The notes: generated from the letters alone by a model not told the origin. A stretch of 64,000 nt of DNA from Janthinobacterium lividum (GCF_034424625.1 NZ_CP139976.1:6014001-6078000), one strand, 5' to 3'. Counted from the stretch's first letter, positions 56,037-64,000 are shown. Numbers and translations: made by a program.

Positions 56037-56789
56037 TCACTTGAAATAATAGAGTAAGGATTCCCTCTGATATTTTTCGCTATCAATGTCAGCTTTTTTC
56101 ATCGCTGCGTACCAAAGTTTTGCCATTTCTTTTTGCCCAAGATCATTGACGCTGCATTGATCCGTACGATACTCTCCGGCAAGCGTACCAATGTCAGGAC
56201 CAGGGAAACGATTAATTAAAGGTTCTTGCCGTATGGAGATTGTAGGATCACCAGCGGCTCGATGACAATGGGCACTCAGCCCAATAACCCATTTCTCCAC
56301 TTTTGCACTCAGGCTTATCGATTTAACTGTGCCCTGAACTTCACGGCTGTAATTGGCGTTCGGATTATTTTCCATCAACGCTCCTTGCCATAAAGCAAAA
56401 TCGAATTTTATTTTTTTAGAATTTGCCAAATCAATCGCAGACTTTAATTTTTTAGACGCCTCGTCATCCATTAAATTCTCATCTGACCCTGTCGCATTGA
56501 CCAGCATAAAAACAACCCGATTTGCCATACCCGTTTTAAGTATTTCTTCTCCCAATGGAAGAATATTTCCCATATTTTCACAAGTAGCTTTGGCAAATTT
56601 CATTCCGGCGGGAATCTCGTTCCCGCCTTCATCGATTTCATATACCCCCTCAACCTCGTTAAAATATTTCCCCTCACACACTGCAGAAGCATTTTCCTGG
56701 ACTGCGAGTATATACATATCGCGAGCATGCGTGAATGTTGAGCAAAGCATCAAGAGTGCCGCAGTAAATGACTTAGCAACCGATAACAT
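56037..56789 (-). CDS. Secreted SGNH/SASA-like protein with lost catalytic residues
   Basis: A 250-residue exported protein; residues 1-22 (ending HA) are a signal peptide. It is a paralogue of the 57802-58578 product: VVFMLV, KFDFALWQG, PLINRFPGPD and GEYRTDQC...LGQKEMAKLW align along the length. The active-site Ser of GQS is replaced by Glu32 (VQE) and the catalytic His of DTCH by Ser213 (DQCS), while Asp210 remains. The GQSxxN and HQG blocks are also changed. It is thus probably a catalytically inactive binding protein. The ATG overlaps the acyltransferase stop by 17 bp. It is AT-rich. Confidence 0.7.
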   Translation of the reverse strand: MLSVAKSFTAALLMLCSTFTHARDMYILAVQENASAVCEGKYFNEVEGVYEIDEGGNEIPAGMKFAKATCENMGNILPLGEEILKTGMANRVVFMLVNATGSDENLMDDEASKKLKSAIDLANSKKIKFDFALWQGALMENNPNANYSREVQGTVKSISLSAKVEKWVIGLSAHCHRAAGDPTISIRQEPLINRFPGPDIGTLAGEYRTDQCSVNDLGQKEMAKLWYAAMKKADIDSEKYQRESLLYYFK

Positions 56790-57786
56790 AGCGACTCCAT
56801 TTTTTTAATATCTTCTTGAGCACAAAAACGACGGCTATAGAAACAACAACAACAACACCAACTTCAGCGAAAAATCTCAAAACCTGGTTACCAAAATCAA
56901 TATCTCTTGCTCCTCTGCGAAATATGGCTTCCATGATTCCGTGGATGAAGAACAACCCGAAGCTTATCTTAGCAAAATATCCAAGAGTATTATTTTTATG
57001 CTCCATGAAACGCTCAAAGAGAAGGAAAATTGCGATCAGCAACGCCAGCTTACCCGCCATAATATAGTTAAAGGTTCCAAGACCGCTAAAGAAACTTGGT
57101 GGCAAACTTTTAAATCCAGGAAACAAAAGACCCAACACCACAAAAACAACCAAAGAAATTGCAATAATTTTTCCCTTGGTTGAGTTTTTCCATCCATCAA
57201 TAACAAAAGCATCTTTTGCAGCAATGATACCCAATAAATAAACCCCAAGAAAATGCAAAAAAGACAGTAACGGATTGGTATTGTGTGTTGTTCGCGAGGA
57301 AAACATGGAAAAAATCAAAGCGCAGGCAGTAAGAACGTAGATAAGTTTCGTCTTTGATAAAATTCTAAAAATTGGTGTCATCAGGAAGAAAAGTACAATC
57401 ATGGGTATAAACCACATAGGAGCGACGGCAATACCTCCCGAGAGCAATGACCAAAGCACAAATTTTATCGGTGTCAAACCGTAGAGTATGTGTTGCGAAG
57501 AGTATATCCAGAATGCTATTGGAAGAATCGATAGAATCAAATATGGCAATACAACATACATAGCCTTCTTTGACAAATAATTCATATAATTGAATTTATT
57601 TACCTCAAGATAATAAAATAAATATCCAGAAATGAAAACAAACCAATTTGTCGCATCAGCGAAAATATAATAATAGAAATCCCCAAACCTCCCCATCTGC
57701 TGAATCGAAGCGATATGAGAAAACATTACAAAAATAATTGCGACACCCCGAAAATTCTCCAAGGAATATCTGAACTTCGAATTCAT
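56773..57786 (-). CDS. Acyltransferase-3 family membrane protein (OafA/YrhL type)
   Basis: A 337-residue membrane protein with about ten spans. The N-terminal LENFRGVAIIFVMFSHIASI holds the conserved Arg and the His in the first span, and LGVYLLGIIAAK and SFGLFFIHGIMEAIFRRGA follow as usual for this family. These enzymes move acyl (often acetyl) groups from cytoplasmic acyl-CoA to exported glycans. It is the middle gene of an AT-rich three-gene operon with two SGNH/SASA paralogues; likely O-acetylation of a surface glycan (inference). The start lies 15 bp after the esterase gene. Confidence 0.8.
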   Translation of the reverse strand: MNSKFRYSLENFRGVAIIFVMFSHIASIQQMGRFGDFYYYIFADATNWFVFISGYLFYYLEVNKFNYMNYLSKKAMYVVLPYLILSILPIAFWIYSSQHILYGLTPIKFVLWSLLSGGIAVAPMWFIPMIVLFFLMTPIFRILSKTKLIYVLTACALIFSMFSSRTTHNTNPLLSFLHFLGVYLLGIIAAKDAFVIDGWKNSTKGKIIAISLVVFVVLGLLFPGFKSLPPSFFSGLGTFNYIMAGKLALLIAIFLLFERFMEHKNNTLGYFAKISFGLFFIHGIMEAIFRRGARDIDFGNQVLRFFAEVGVVVVVSIAVVFVLKKILKKWSRYVIGC

Positions 57787-57801
57787 TTTAAATCCAATCT
57801 T

Positions 57802-58578
57802 CTATCTAGGAACAGCACTTACTGATTCAAGCCACATCGATGCCATTTTCTCCTGCCCCTTCTGGTTCAAATGGCAAGTATCATATCTATATTCATTACC
57901 TAATAAATTAGTATTAGGTCCTGGATAGCGATTCAGTTGTGGGGCATTACCAACTAAAATTTGGGCAGACTCAATACCGCTATCATATGTGCCAGAGCAA
58001 CGAGAATGAACAGCAATCAGCCAGCGCTTGATTTTTACTTTACTGTTTACGTAGTCCAATACCGAGCGCAGACGCTCGGCATATACGGTCTTGTCCGTAC
58101 CGGCGTTTGATGAGCCTTGATGCCAAAATGCAAAGTCAAAACTTAACCCTTGTGCTTGTATTAAAGTAATGGCATTTGTTAACTTGCCAAACGCGGCACC
58201 ACCTACCTGCCAGTCTTCCACCCTACTTCCAGCCACCCCGATTGGCATAAATACCACCTTTCGAGCAATACCTGCTTCAATCAATTTTTTTCCAAGAGGC
58301 ATCCACATCGCCCCCTTGCTGCAATCTGCCCATTCAAACGGATCGCGTGCAGCCTTCTGTGATCCATCTTTACCTATTTGAAATACGTTATCGACAGCAC
58401 CATAAACATATTCGTTGCAATTCGACGATATCGATTGTCCAATGATCAAAATTTTCATCTCTTCCAATGGCACATTTACTATCGGCGTAATAGGAGCGAT
58501 GGGGGCAGGGTTGCCTGCTCCGCCACCACCACATGCCGTCAATATTAAAGCGGAGAAGAAAACAATAAAAATCTTCAT
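57802..58578 (-). CDS. SGNH/SASA-type carbohydrate esterase lipoprotein
   Basis: A 258-residue lipoprotein; the lipobox LTAC places Cys16 at the membrane anchor. GQS in MKILIIGQSISSN (Ser49), FWHQGSSN near 151-158 and DTCH with Asp233 and His236 match the SGNH hydrolase/sialate O-acetylesterase (PF03629) catalytic blocks. It is the first gene of the operon. A polysaccharide O-acetylesterase is the likely role, with the acyltransferase as the opposite activity. Substrate unknown. The frame is open for about 120 codons before ATG 58576-58578, but only the latter gives a proper lipoprotein start. Confidence 0.75.
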   Translation of the reverse strand: MKIFIVFFSALILTACGGGGAGNPAPIAPITPIVNVPLEEMKILIIGQSISSNCNEYVYGAVDNVFQIGKDGSQKAARDPFEWADCSKGAMWMPLGKKLIEAGIARKVVFMPIGVAGSRVEDWQVGGAAFGKLTNAITLIQAQGLSFDFAFWHQGSSNAGTDKTVYAERLRSVLDYVNSKVKIKRWLIAVHSRCSGTYDSGIESAQILVGNAPQLNRYPGPNTNLLGNEYRYDTCHLNQKGQEKMASMWLESVSAVPR

Positions 58579-59517
58579 AAATTTAGTTATCTCACAAGAA
58601 TTTATTGCGATAGCGCGCAATATTATATAGGTTGAACAACATATCTGCTTTTCCTGCAGAACTAGTAGAGATATGGCCACTACTTGCCTAGCCTCCTGCG
58701 CGCCCCGTTCCCGTTGCAGCATCATAAGTTCGGCATAGCTGCCAGACTGGCAGGTACACATCAAAACAATCACTTCTGCCGACGTACATAGAAAAATGCA
58801 GCATTTCACACGAACGGCGTGGCTATGGGTCAGATTGCCATCACATATATGGGGATGCGGCCACACGGCCGAGATTCCAGACGGCAAGCAAGCGGCCTCT
58901 TCGCATGTAAGTGAGAGACAGGCACACTTCTTGATCAAACATCCTTCCGTCCACTACAGTTTTGTAAACATTGTTACTAGACACGCCTCGTCAGCGACTC
59001 TTCCGGGCTACGCTCTGCTTGCTCTTATTCGCTGATGAAATCTGCAGCAGCTGCTTGCTCTTGCCGGCCCCCGCCACGTCCGAACGAAATCATCCTCTGG
59101 ATTGCTCAACCGAGCAGCTTCTTTGTTCGAAAAATGATGGGGAGTGTGGCGTCAAGGCAACTTGGTGCGAATTGTGGATCGCGTTATAACCACAACCAGG
59201 ACCTAGAGGTAGTACGTGAGGAAGGCGGTAGAATTGTGTACAACTCAACAATTTTACGCCGCATGGCAAGGACTTGGCAACTTTTGAAGCAACAAGTCAA
59301 TACCCCAGTTAGCCAGGACATCCATGCACAAAAAGCATCGATTCTGTTTACGCAGAACAACGCCATGAGAACTAAGAGGAAAAAAAGCTTTAATATTGGT
59401 CTAAAATACAGTGAATTCTCGGCACCGTAGACTGTACTGCGCAGACTGCCATGAAAAATGTTGTTACAATCATGTGACAGTCTAGCATTTCCGCTGTTCA
59501 ACCTAAAAGGGTATCTC
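58579..59517. other. 939-bp stretch without a supportable gene
   Basis: Only short frames exist here (up to about 131 codons) with no recognisable domains, no strong ribosome sites, and no consistent codon usage. The left part must include the promoter of the esterase operon; the right part precedes the small secreted-protein gene. Scattered GC-richer patches within the AT-rich surroundings suggest remnants, but I cannot assign any. Confidence 0.5.
59462..59470 (+). promoter_or_regulatory. Extended -10 promoter of the small secreted-protein gene
   Basis: TGTTACAAT gives an extended -10 element (TG-N-TACAAT). The leader to the ATG at 59518 would be about 40 nt. No clear -35 is visible. Confidence 0.35.
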
Positions 59518-59757
59518 ATGAAGAAAATTCTGATCGCTTCTGCAATCCTGTGCTTCGCTTCCGCGCAAGCAATGGCTCAATCGACACCGGCTCCTGCACC
59601 AGCAGCAGCTGCACCAGCAGCTGGCGCAGCTGCAGGCACCACCGTTGCTGGCCTGAGCGTCAGCACCATGATCGCAATCGGCGCAGCAGTTGCCGTTGTA
59701 GCCGGTGCAGCAAGCTCGGATTCGACCACCGCGCACACCACCCCAACCCACCATTAA
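59518..59757 (+). CDS. Small Ala/Pro-rich secreted or membrane-anchored protein
   Basis: A 79-residue protein. Signal peptide MKKILIASAILCFASAQAMA, cleavage expected after residue 20, then a Pro/Ala stretch (about 23-40), then a hydrophobic TTVAGLSVSTMIAIGAAVAVVAGAA segment (40-65) and a polar Ser/Thr/His tail ending THH. AAAAGGG precedes the ATG. The hydrophobic segment may be a membrane anchor. Similar small proteins are found in exopolysaccharide-rich betaproteobacteria, but I cannot name a family. It stands upstream of dgkA and the wbaP locus. Confidence 0.65.
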   Translation: MKKILIASAILCFASAQAMAQSTPAPAPAAAAPAAGAAAGTTVAGLSVSTMIAIGAAVAVVAGAASSDSTTAHTTPTHH

Positions 59758-59834
59758 TACCTGGCTGCCCAGGCAGCGACAGGTAGGCCCATCCTGCAGC
59801 TTGATGTAGAGCCGAAAGGTGAAGGCCTGGTACC

Positions 59835-59870
59835 GCAATAGTTGACATACTAAAATATGTCAACTATTGC
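59835..59870. repeat. Perfect 15-bp stem hairpin
   Basis: GCAATAGTTGACATA (59835-59849) and TATGTCAACTATTGC (59856-59870) pair without mismatch around a 6-nt loop. It lies 78 bp after the small secreted-protein gene and just before a terminator. It could be an RNA stability element, a regulator binding site or part of a small RNA. Confidence 0.75.
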
Positions 59871-59873
59871 AAT

Positions 59874-59907
59874 AAAAGCCCTTTTCATTTGAAAACGGGC
59901 TTTTTTA
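59874..59907 (+). terminator. Intrinsic terminator
   Basis: AAAAGCCC and the later GGGCTTTTTT with inner TTTTC/GAAAA pairs form a stem followed by a T-run. It ends the transcript of the small secreted-protein gene and insulates dgkA. Confidence 0.85.
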
Positions 59908-60058
59908 CTTTTTATCAAACATCAAAAAGATTGGCACCAGTCTTTCTGTTGTGGACGAATGATGTCATATCGTATGGTCATGCCTGCGATCCTCATCTAT
60001 TCATTGAGAGATCCGCCTTTATGTCAGTCAAATATCCCGCGCCGTTGCTTCAGTTGCC

Positions 60059-60415
60059 ATGAAGAACCAGCCCTTCTTCAAGCGCATGGGATTTGCCCTA
60101 CAAGGCATAGGCGCGGCCTTCCGCATGGAATCGAGCTTCCGCCTGCAGTGTCTGGCTGCCCTGATGGTGCTCGCCGTACTCTGTTGGTACCAACCGCCCT
60201 TGATGTGGTGGGCCCTGCTATTGCTGAATTGCGGCCTGGTCCTGGCTGCGGAATTGTTCAACACCGCACTGGAGCATCTGATTGATCACCTCCACCCATC
60301 CCTACATCCCAGCATCAAGATTGCCAAGGACTGCGCTGCAGGTGCAGTGTTGCTCCTCAGCATGACGGCCATATGCGTGTTTGTTGCTTTTTTGCTTGAA
60401 AACGTTGTGCGCTAG
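60059..60415 (+). CDS. dgkA: Diacylglycerol kinase
   Basis: A 118-residue small integral-membrane kinase. RMGFALQGIGAAFRMESSFRLQ gives the amphipathic N terminus, AAELFNTALEHLID the catalytic motif (ExxNTAxE), and KIAKDCAAGAVLLL the next span; three transmembrane helices in total, as in prokaryotic DgkA. It phosphorylates diacylglycerol released by membrane-derived glycan or lipid turnover. It has no close neighbours in the same operon except the manC remnant 245 bp downstream, where a promoter region is expected but not recognised. Confidence 0.92.
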   Translation: MKNQPFFKRMGFALQGIGAAFRMESSFRLQCLAALMVLAVLCWYQPPLMWWALLLLNCGLVLAAELFNTALEHLIDHLHPSLHPSIKIAKDCAAGAVLLLSMTAICVFVAFLLENVVR

Positions 60416-60660
60416 TAAGAATACAGGGGCGGCAAACTACAATACAAGACGAACGAAAGTGCGTGCCCAATAGAGTCGAGAGAAAATACAAAGATTCTTG
60501 TAATTTATTAAAATACTGCCCCTGCTTACAATATTGACTTTTTTCCAGCACGTATGTCCACCTCCCTACATAAGAGTACGACAAGCCGGATGAGCCTCAA
60601 GATATGCCAACTGACCAATTATTCGACACCGTCCAATATTATATTTACATTGATGCATAA

Positions 60661-61008
60661 ATGACTACTCCCCTCGTACCAGTGATTCTTTGCGGAGGTT
60701 CCGGCACACGCTTATGGCCGCTTTCACGCGAGGTGTTCCCAAAGCAGTTTCTGCGCTTGTCCACTCAAGGCAGCATACTGCAACAAACTCTGCAGCGCCT
60801 GGATCGTGGTCGCGGGCACGGTCCAGATCACCAATGGCGACAAGGAATATTTGCTGACCGAAAACCAGTCCACCTATATCCCGCTCGGCGTCGTCCATTC
60901 TCTGGCCAACCCGGGCAAGCTACCACTGGAATTGATTGAAATTCAATCGGGTAGCTACCTTGGGAAGACGATATTGTCCGCGTTGAAGACCGCTACGGGC
61001 GCGCTTGA
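60661..61008 (+). pseudogene. manC: Mannose-1-phosphate guanylyltransferase remnant (manC/cpsB)
   Basis: Both ends of the gene are present but the middle is missing. Residues 1-47 ([20 protein letters not shown], then [12 protein letters not shown]) are the nucleotidyltransferase start. At about 60799 it jumps into the C-terminal cupin region in a different frame: [56 protein letters not shown] second frameshift at about 60964 (one G lost) precedes [14 protein letters not shown] and the stop TGA at 61006. About 370 residues of the normal ~470 are deleted. The fragments are fairly GC-rich and otherwise well preserved, so the decay is recent. Confidence 0.9.
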
Positions 61009-61085
61009 CCGAGCAGATACGTCATCCCCACACATGCGGCACCGCAAGAATTCACACTGAAGTTTATAAGGTTTAGCAAGTCATC

Positions 61086-62549
61086 ATGAAACCAATCGAA
61101 GGCATCTTTATACAAGAAGTAAAATGGTATTGCAGCAGTAGGGCAGAAAAATATTTTCTCACCTTTGCCGATGCCGTTGCCATGTTCATGGCATTCTGGT
61201 TTGCTGGCAAGTGGACGCTCGATGCCAGCGACTTGAACAGCTTCGGACTGGATAGCTCGCGCCTGCTCAGTTACAGCCTGCTATCCGTGGTAACCCTGGC
61301 GATCTTCAAGCTGAAGGGCCATCATGCCAAACGCCGTCCGTACTCGAATGAAATCAAGGAACTCCTGAAGGTTTCCATGGTCATGGGCTTGATTGATGCG
61401 GCCTTGGTCTTCCTCGACAAGCGCGACTCCTCTCGCGAGGCACTATTGGCCACCTGGCTGTTGGTGCCGTGCTGTGTCTTGCTGCTGCGCGGCATGGTCA
61501 AATACCTGCTGATGAAGGCGGGCGGATGGATACGCCCCATGGTCATTATCGGATGGGGTGACAATGCCTTGCAAACCGCGCGCGCCTTCGACGAGGAAGC
61601 GTTGATGGGCTATCGCCTGATTGCGTTCCTGATCCCCGAAGGCCAAGACCGCATGGAACATCATTATGTAAACCGCAGCAAGCAAGCGGTGCCCTTCATT
61701 TCGCTGGGCGAGAACCCGGAGCAAACGCTCAAGCTGCTGGGCAACCCGCATACGGTTGTCGCCCTGGAGCAAGGCGGCATCGATGCCTATCAGGGCATGA
61801 TCCAGCAAGTCAGCCGTTGCGTTGCCAATATGCAAGTGGTACCTGCCGTACGCGGCTTGCCCCTGTACGGTATGGAGGTGAACCATTTCTTTGCACATGA
61901 AGTGCTGCTGCTGACCATGCGCAACAACCTGGCGCGGCCAGGCTTGCAACTGATTAAGCGCTGCTTTGATCTGGCGGCCTCGATCTGCGTGCTGATCGTC
62001 GGCGCCCCCATCTTGCTGTGGATCGCGGCCAAGGTCATGGCATCGGGCCGTCCCATCTTCTACGGCCACAAACGCGTGGGTCAAAATGGCAAGCATTTTC
62101 TCTGCTACAAGTTCCGCACCATGGCCGTGAACGCCGATGTCTTGCTCAAGGAGCTACTGGAGCGCGATCCTGAAGCCCGTGCCGAATGGGACCGTGATTT
62201 CAAACTGAAGAATGACCCGCGCATCACCTCGATCGGCCACTTTCTGCGCCGGACCAGCCTTGATGAATTGCCGCAGCTATGGAATGTGCTGAAAGGCGAA
62301 ATGAGCCTGGTCGGGCCGCGCCCGGTTGTCGATGCGGAACTGGAACGTTATGGCCCCCAGGTAGACTATTACCTGGAAGCGAAACCCGGGGTCACGGGCC
62401 TATGGCAAGTCAGCGGCAGGAACGACGTCAGCTATGATACGCGCGTTTATCTGGACGCCTGGTATGTCAAGAACTGGTCTTTGTTCAATGACATTGTCAT
62501 ACTACTGAAAACGGTTAAAGTCATTTTCAAGAAAGATGGCGCATATTAG
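61086..62549 (+). CDS. wbaP: Undecaprenyl-phosphate hexose-1-phosphate transferase (WbaP/PssY type)
   Basis: A 487-residue polyprenyl phosphate sugar phosphotransferase. Spans lie at about 24-40, 60-80, 95-110, and 120-140; a soluble Rossmann-like insert follows (about 150-260); then a reentrant span at about 285-310 and the catalytic domain with GHKRVGQNGKHFLCYKFRTM, SLDELPQLWNVLKGEMSLVGPRPV and KPGVTGLWQVSGRNDVSYD. It puts the first sugar (Gal or Glc-1-P) on undecaprenyl phosphate to start a repeat unit. It is the first complete gene of the exopolysaccharide locus. Confidence 0.93.
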   Translation: MKPIEGIFIQEVKWYCSSRAEKYFLTFADAVAMFMAFWFAGKWTLDASDLNSFGLDSSRLLSYSLLSVVTLAIFKLKGHHAKRRPYSNEIKELLKVSMVMGLIDAALVFLDKRDSSREALLATWLLVPCCVLLLRGMVKYLLMKAGGWIRPMVIIGWGDNALQTARAFDEEALMGYRLIAFLIPEGQDRMEHHYVNRSKQAVPFISLGENPEQTLKLLGNPHTVVALEQGGIDAYQGMIQQVSRCVANMQVVPAVRGLPLYGMEVNHFFAHEVLLLTMRNNLARPGLQLIKRCFDLAASICVLIVGAPILLWIAAKVMASGRPIFYGHKRVGQNGKHFLCYKFRTMAVNADVLLKELLERDPEARAEWDRDFKLKNDPRITSIGHFLRRTSLDELPQLWNVLKGEMSLVGPRPVVDAELERYGPQVDYYLEAKPGVTGLWQVSGRNDVSYDTRVYLDAWYVKNWSLFNDIVILLKTVKVIFKKDGAY

Positions 62550-62657
62550 TAACGGTATTAAAATAATAATTGCATTTAAGAATATTTAATTGCCCTCGCG
62601 CTCAAGACAATTTGTCGAGGGGGCATTGTGGCAATGTTCCAGAAAAAGGATAACAGC

Positions 62658-63737
62658 ATGATTTTAGTGACTGGCGGCGCCGGCTTCATCGGTTCCAATT
62701 TTGTACGCGACTGGCTGGCGCTCAACGATGAGCCCGTGATCAATTTTGACAAACTGACCTATGCTGGCAATCTCAGCAATCTGGCCAGCCTGGAGCAAGA
62801 CCCGCGGCATATCTTTGTACGCGGCGATATTTGCGACACCGCCCACATCTCCCGCTTGCTGGCCGAACACCAGCCACGCGCCATCGTGCATTTTGCCGCA
62901 GAGAGCCATGTCGATCGTTCGATCCATAGCCCCGGCGAATTCATTTCGACCAACGTCAACGGCACCTTCAGCCTGCTCGAAGCCGCGCGCGCCTACTGGT
63001 CAGGCCTGACAGGCGAAGCCAAGGATGGCTTCCGCTTCCTGCACGTCTCGACCGACGAGGTATATGGCACCCTGGGACCGAATGACCCGCCATTCACGGA
63101 AACGACGCCGTATGCGCCAAACAGCCCGTATTCGGCATCGAAAGCGGCATCCGACCATCTGGTGCGTGCCTATTTCCATACCTACGGCATGCCGGTGCTC
63201 ACCACCAACTGCTCGAACAACTATGGCTCCTTCCATTTCCCGGAAAAACTGATTCCGCTCATCATCAGCAATGCCCGTGCCGGCAAAGCCTTGCCTATCT
63301 ATGGCGATGGCATGCAAGTGCGCGACTGGCTGTACGTGGGCGACCATTGCTCGGCAATCCGCCGCGTGCTGGAAGCGGGTCGCCTGGGCGAGGTTTATAA
63401 CGTTGGCGGCTGGAATGAAATGGCCAACCTGGAAGTCGTGCACACCCTGTGCGACATCCTCGATACGCTCGATCCCAAGGCATCCGGCAGCTATCGCGAA
63501 CAAATCACCTACGTACAGGATCGCCCAGGGCATGACCGCCGCTACGCCATTGATGCGCGCAAGATCGAGCGCGAACTGGGCTGGAAGCCGGCCGAAACCT
63601 TCGCTACCGGCATCCGCAAGACCGTCCAGTGGTACCTGGACAACCAGGCCTGGGTACGCGATGTCCAGTCGGGCGACTACCTGAAGTGGGTAGAGAAAAA
63701 CTACGCTGCACGCGACACGACCCAGGAGCAGCAATAA
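62658..63737 (+). CDS. rfbB: dTDP-glucose 4,6-dehydratase
   Basis: A 359-residue SDR enzyme. [16 protein letters not shown] is the NAD-binding start; [39 protein letters not shown] (catalytic YxxxK) and [14 protein letters not shown] follow in order. It converts dTDP-glucose to the 4-keto-6-deoxy sugar on the route to dTDP-rhamnose. Start chosen at ATG 62658 with AAAAAGGA; an in-frame ATG 30 nt upstream is possible. Its stop overlaps rfbA (TAATG). Confidence 0.95.
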   Translation: MILVTGGAGFIGSNFVRDWLALNDEPVINFDKLTYAGNLSNLASLEQDPRHIFVRGDICDTAHISRLLAEHQPRAIVHFAAESHVDRSIHSPGEFISTNVNGTFSLLEAARAYWSGLTGEAKDGFRFLHVSTDEVYGTLGPNDPPFTETTPYAPNSPYSASKAASDHLVRAYFHTYGMPVLTTNCSNNYGSFHFPEKLIPLIISNARAGKALPIYGDGMQVRDWLYVGDHCSAIRRVLEAGRLGEVYNVGGWNEMANLEVVHTLCDILDTLDPKASGSYREQITYVQDRPGHDRRYAIDARKIERELGWKPAETFATGIRKTVQWYLDNQAWVRDVQSGDYLKWVEKNYAARDTTQEQQ

Positions 63738-64000
63738 TGGCGACAACCATCGAACGCAAGGGCATCATCCTGGCCGGCGGTTCCGGCACGCGCCTGTATC
63801 CCGTCACCATGGCCGTATCGAAGCAACTGCTCCCGGTATATGACAAGCCGATGATCTACTATCCGCTGACTACCCTGATGCTAGCCGGCATACGCGATAT
63901 CCTGATCATTTCCACACCACAAGATACGCCGCGCTTCCAGGAGTTGCTGGGCGACGGCAGCCAGTGGGGTATCAGCCTGACCTATGCCGTGCAGCCGAGC
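63737..64000 (+). CDS. rfbA: Glucose-1-phosphate thymidylyltransferase, N-terminal part
   Basis: Partial, 88 codons, cut by the right edge. [45 protein letters not shown] is the RmlA signature with the nucleotide loop GGSGTRL. It makes dTDP-glucose from dTTP and glucose-1-phosphate. The ATG overlaps the rfbB stop (TAATG). rfbC and rfbD are expected beyond the window. Confidence 0.95.
   Translation, partial: MATTIERKGIILAGGSGTRLYPVTMAVSKQLLPVYDKPMIYYPLTTLMLAGIRDILIISTPQDTPRFQELLGDGSQWGISLTYAVQPS

Noticed and set aside
55771..58578. AT-rich cassette as a tRNA-integrated genomic island
   Set aside because: The cassette lies on the 5' side of the tRNA, no duplicated tRNA 3' end was seen, and there is no integrase, so a classic tRNA-attachment event is not supported.
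58579..58938. N-terminal extension of the esterase lipoprotein
   Set aside because: Would bury the lipobox about 120 residues inside the protein; composition is Cys-rich and unlike the family.
59035..59430. 131-codon plus-strand frame in the gene-poor gap
   Set aside because: No good ribosome site, irregular composition and no recognisable domain; likely chance.
60416..60660. JUMPstart/ops element (GGCGGTAG) before the exopolysaccharide genes
   Set aside because: Only a loose resemblance (GGGGCGGCAAAC near 60425) is seen; the core is not conserved.

Overview
The window looks like chromosomal DNA from a high-GC betaproteobacterium, most likely an Oxalobacteraceae member close to Janthinobacterium. 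This is an inference from the gene order purM / perM-like / hda / HAD phosphatase / pcnB / folK, the grpE-dnaK-dnaJ and nadK-recN arrangements, and protein flavour; no database search was possible. Coding density is high. Most genes are housekeeping or metabolic. One stretch (about 56.0-58.6 kb) is clearly AT-richer and looks acquired.

Layout. 0-6 kb: start of purM (minus, cut by the edge), AI-2E/PerM permease, then a tightly overlapping run hda-HAD phosphatase-pcnB-folK, and panB. 6.1-14.4 kb (minus): a polyamine uptake and catabolism block with puuD, a PuuA-type glutamine synthetase homologue, a putrescine-type aminotransferase, an ABC transporter (ATPase plus two permeases, no binding protein) and a PuuC-type aldehyde dehydrogenase. 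14.6-19.2 kb: MFS transporter; an ECF sigma factor overlapping an unusual membrane anti-sigma candidate; a secreted beta-propeller protein. 19.2-22.3 kb: TRIC-type channel and class A PBP. 22.4-27 kb: ArgP-type LysR regulator, then a sulfonate block (TauD-like dioxygenase, binding protein, ATPase, permease).

27-37 kb: a Sel1 protein, beta-carbonic anhydrase, the chaperone operon dnaJ-dnaK-grpE (minus) with two recognisable sigma-32 promoters, hemH, and recN-nadK with a textbook LexA box upstream. 37-45.7 kb: OsmC, glyoxalase I, LysR/DMT pair, tolC, rhodanese, pcm, a TetR regulator with a perfect palindromic operator, a DUF2807 lipoprotein, a YkgJ-type protein and an orphan PD-(D/E)XK nuclease with a DUF5655-like tail. 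45.9-53.7 kb: DeoR regulator plus MFS, uppP, recQ with a coupled unknown gene, LysR and glutamate dehydrogenase. 53.8-55.9 kb: galE, trmB and tRNA-Gly(CCC).

56-64 kb is the accessory/surface-polysaccharide part. A three-gene AT-rich operon encodes an SGNH/SASA-type esterase lipoprotein, an acyltransferase-3 membrane protein and a second esterase paralogue that has lost its catalytic Ser and His. A gene-poor gap follows, then a small Ala-rich secreted protein, a perfect 15-bp hairpin, dgkA, a manC pseudogene reduced to its two ends, and the start of an exopolysaccharide locus (wbaP, rfbB, rfbA cut by the window edge). galE, the O-acylation cassette, dgkA, wbaP and the dTDP-rhamnose genes together point to synthesis and modification of a surface glycan.

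No CRISPR array, intact IS element, integrase or rRNA gene was seen.
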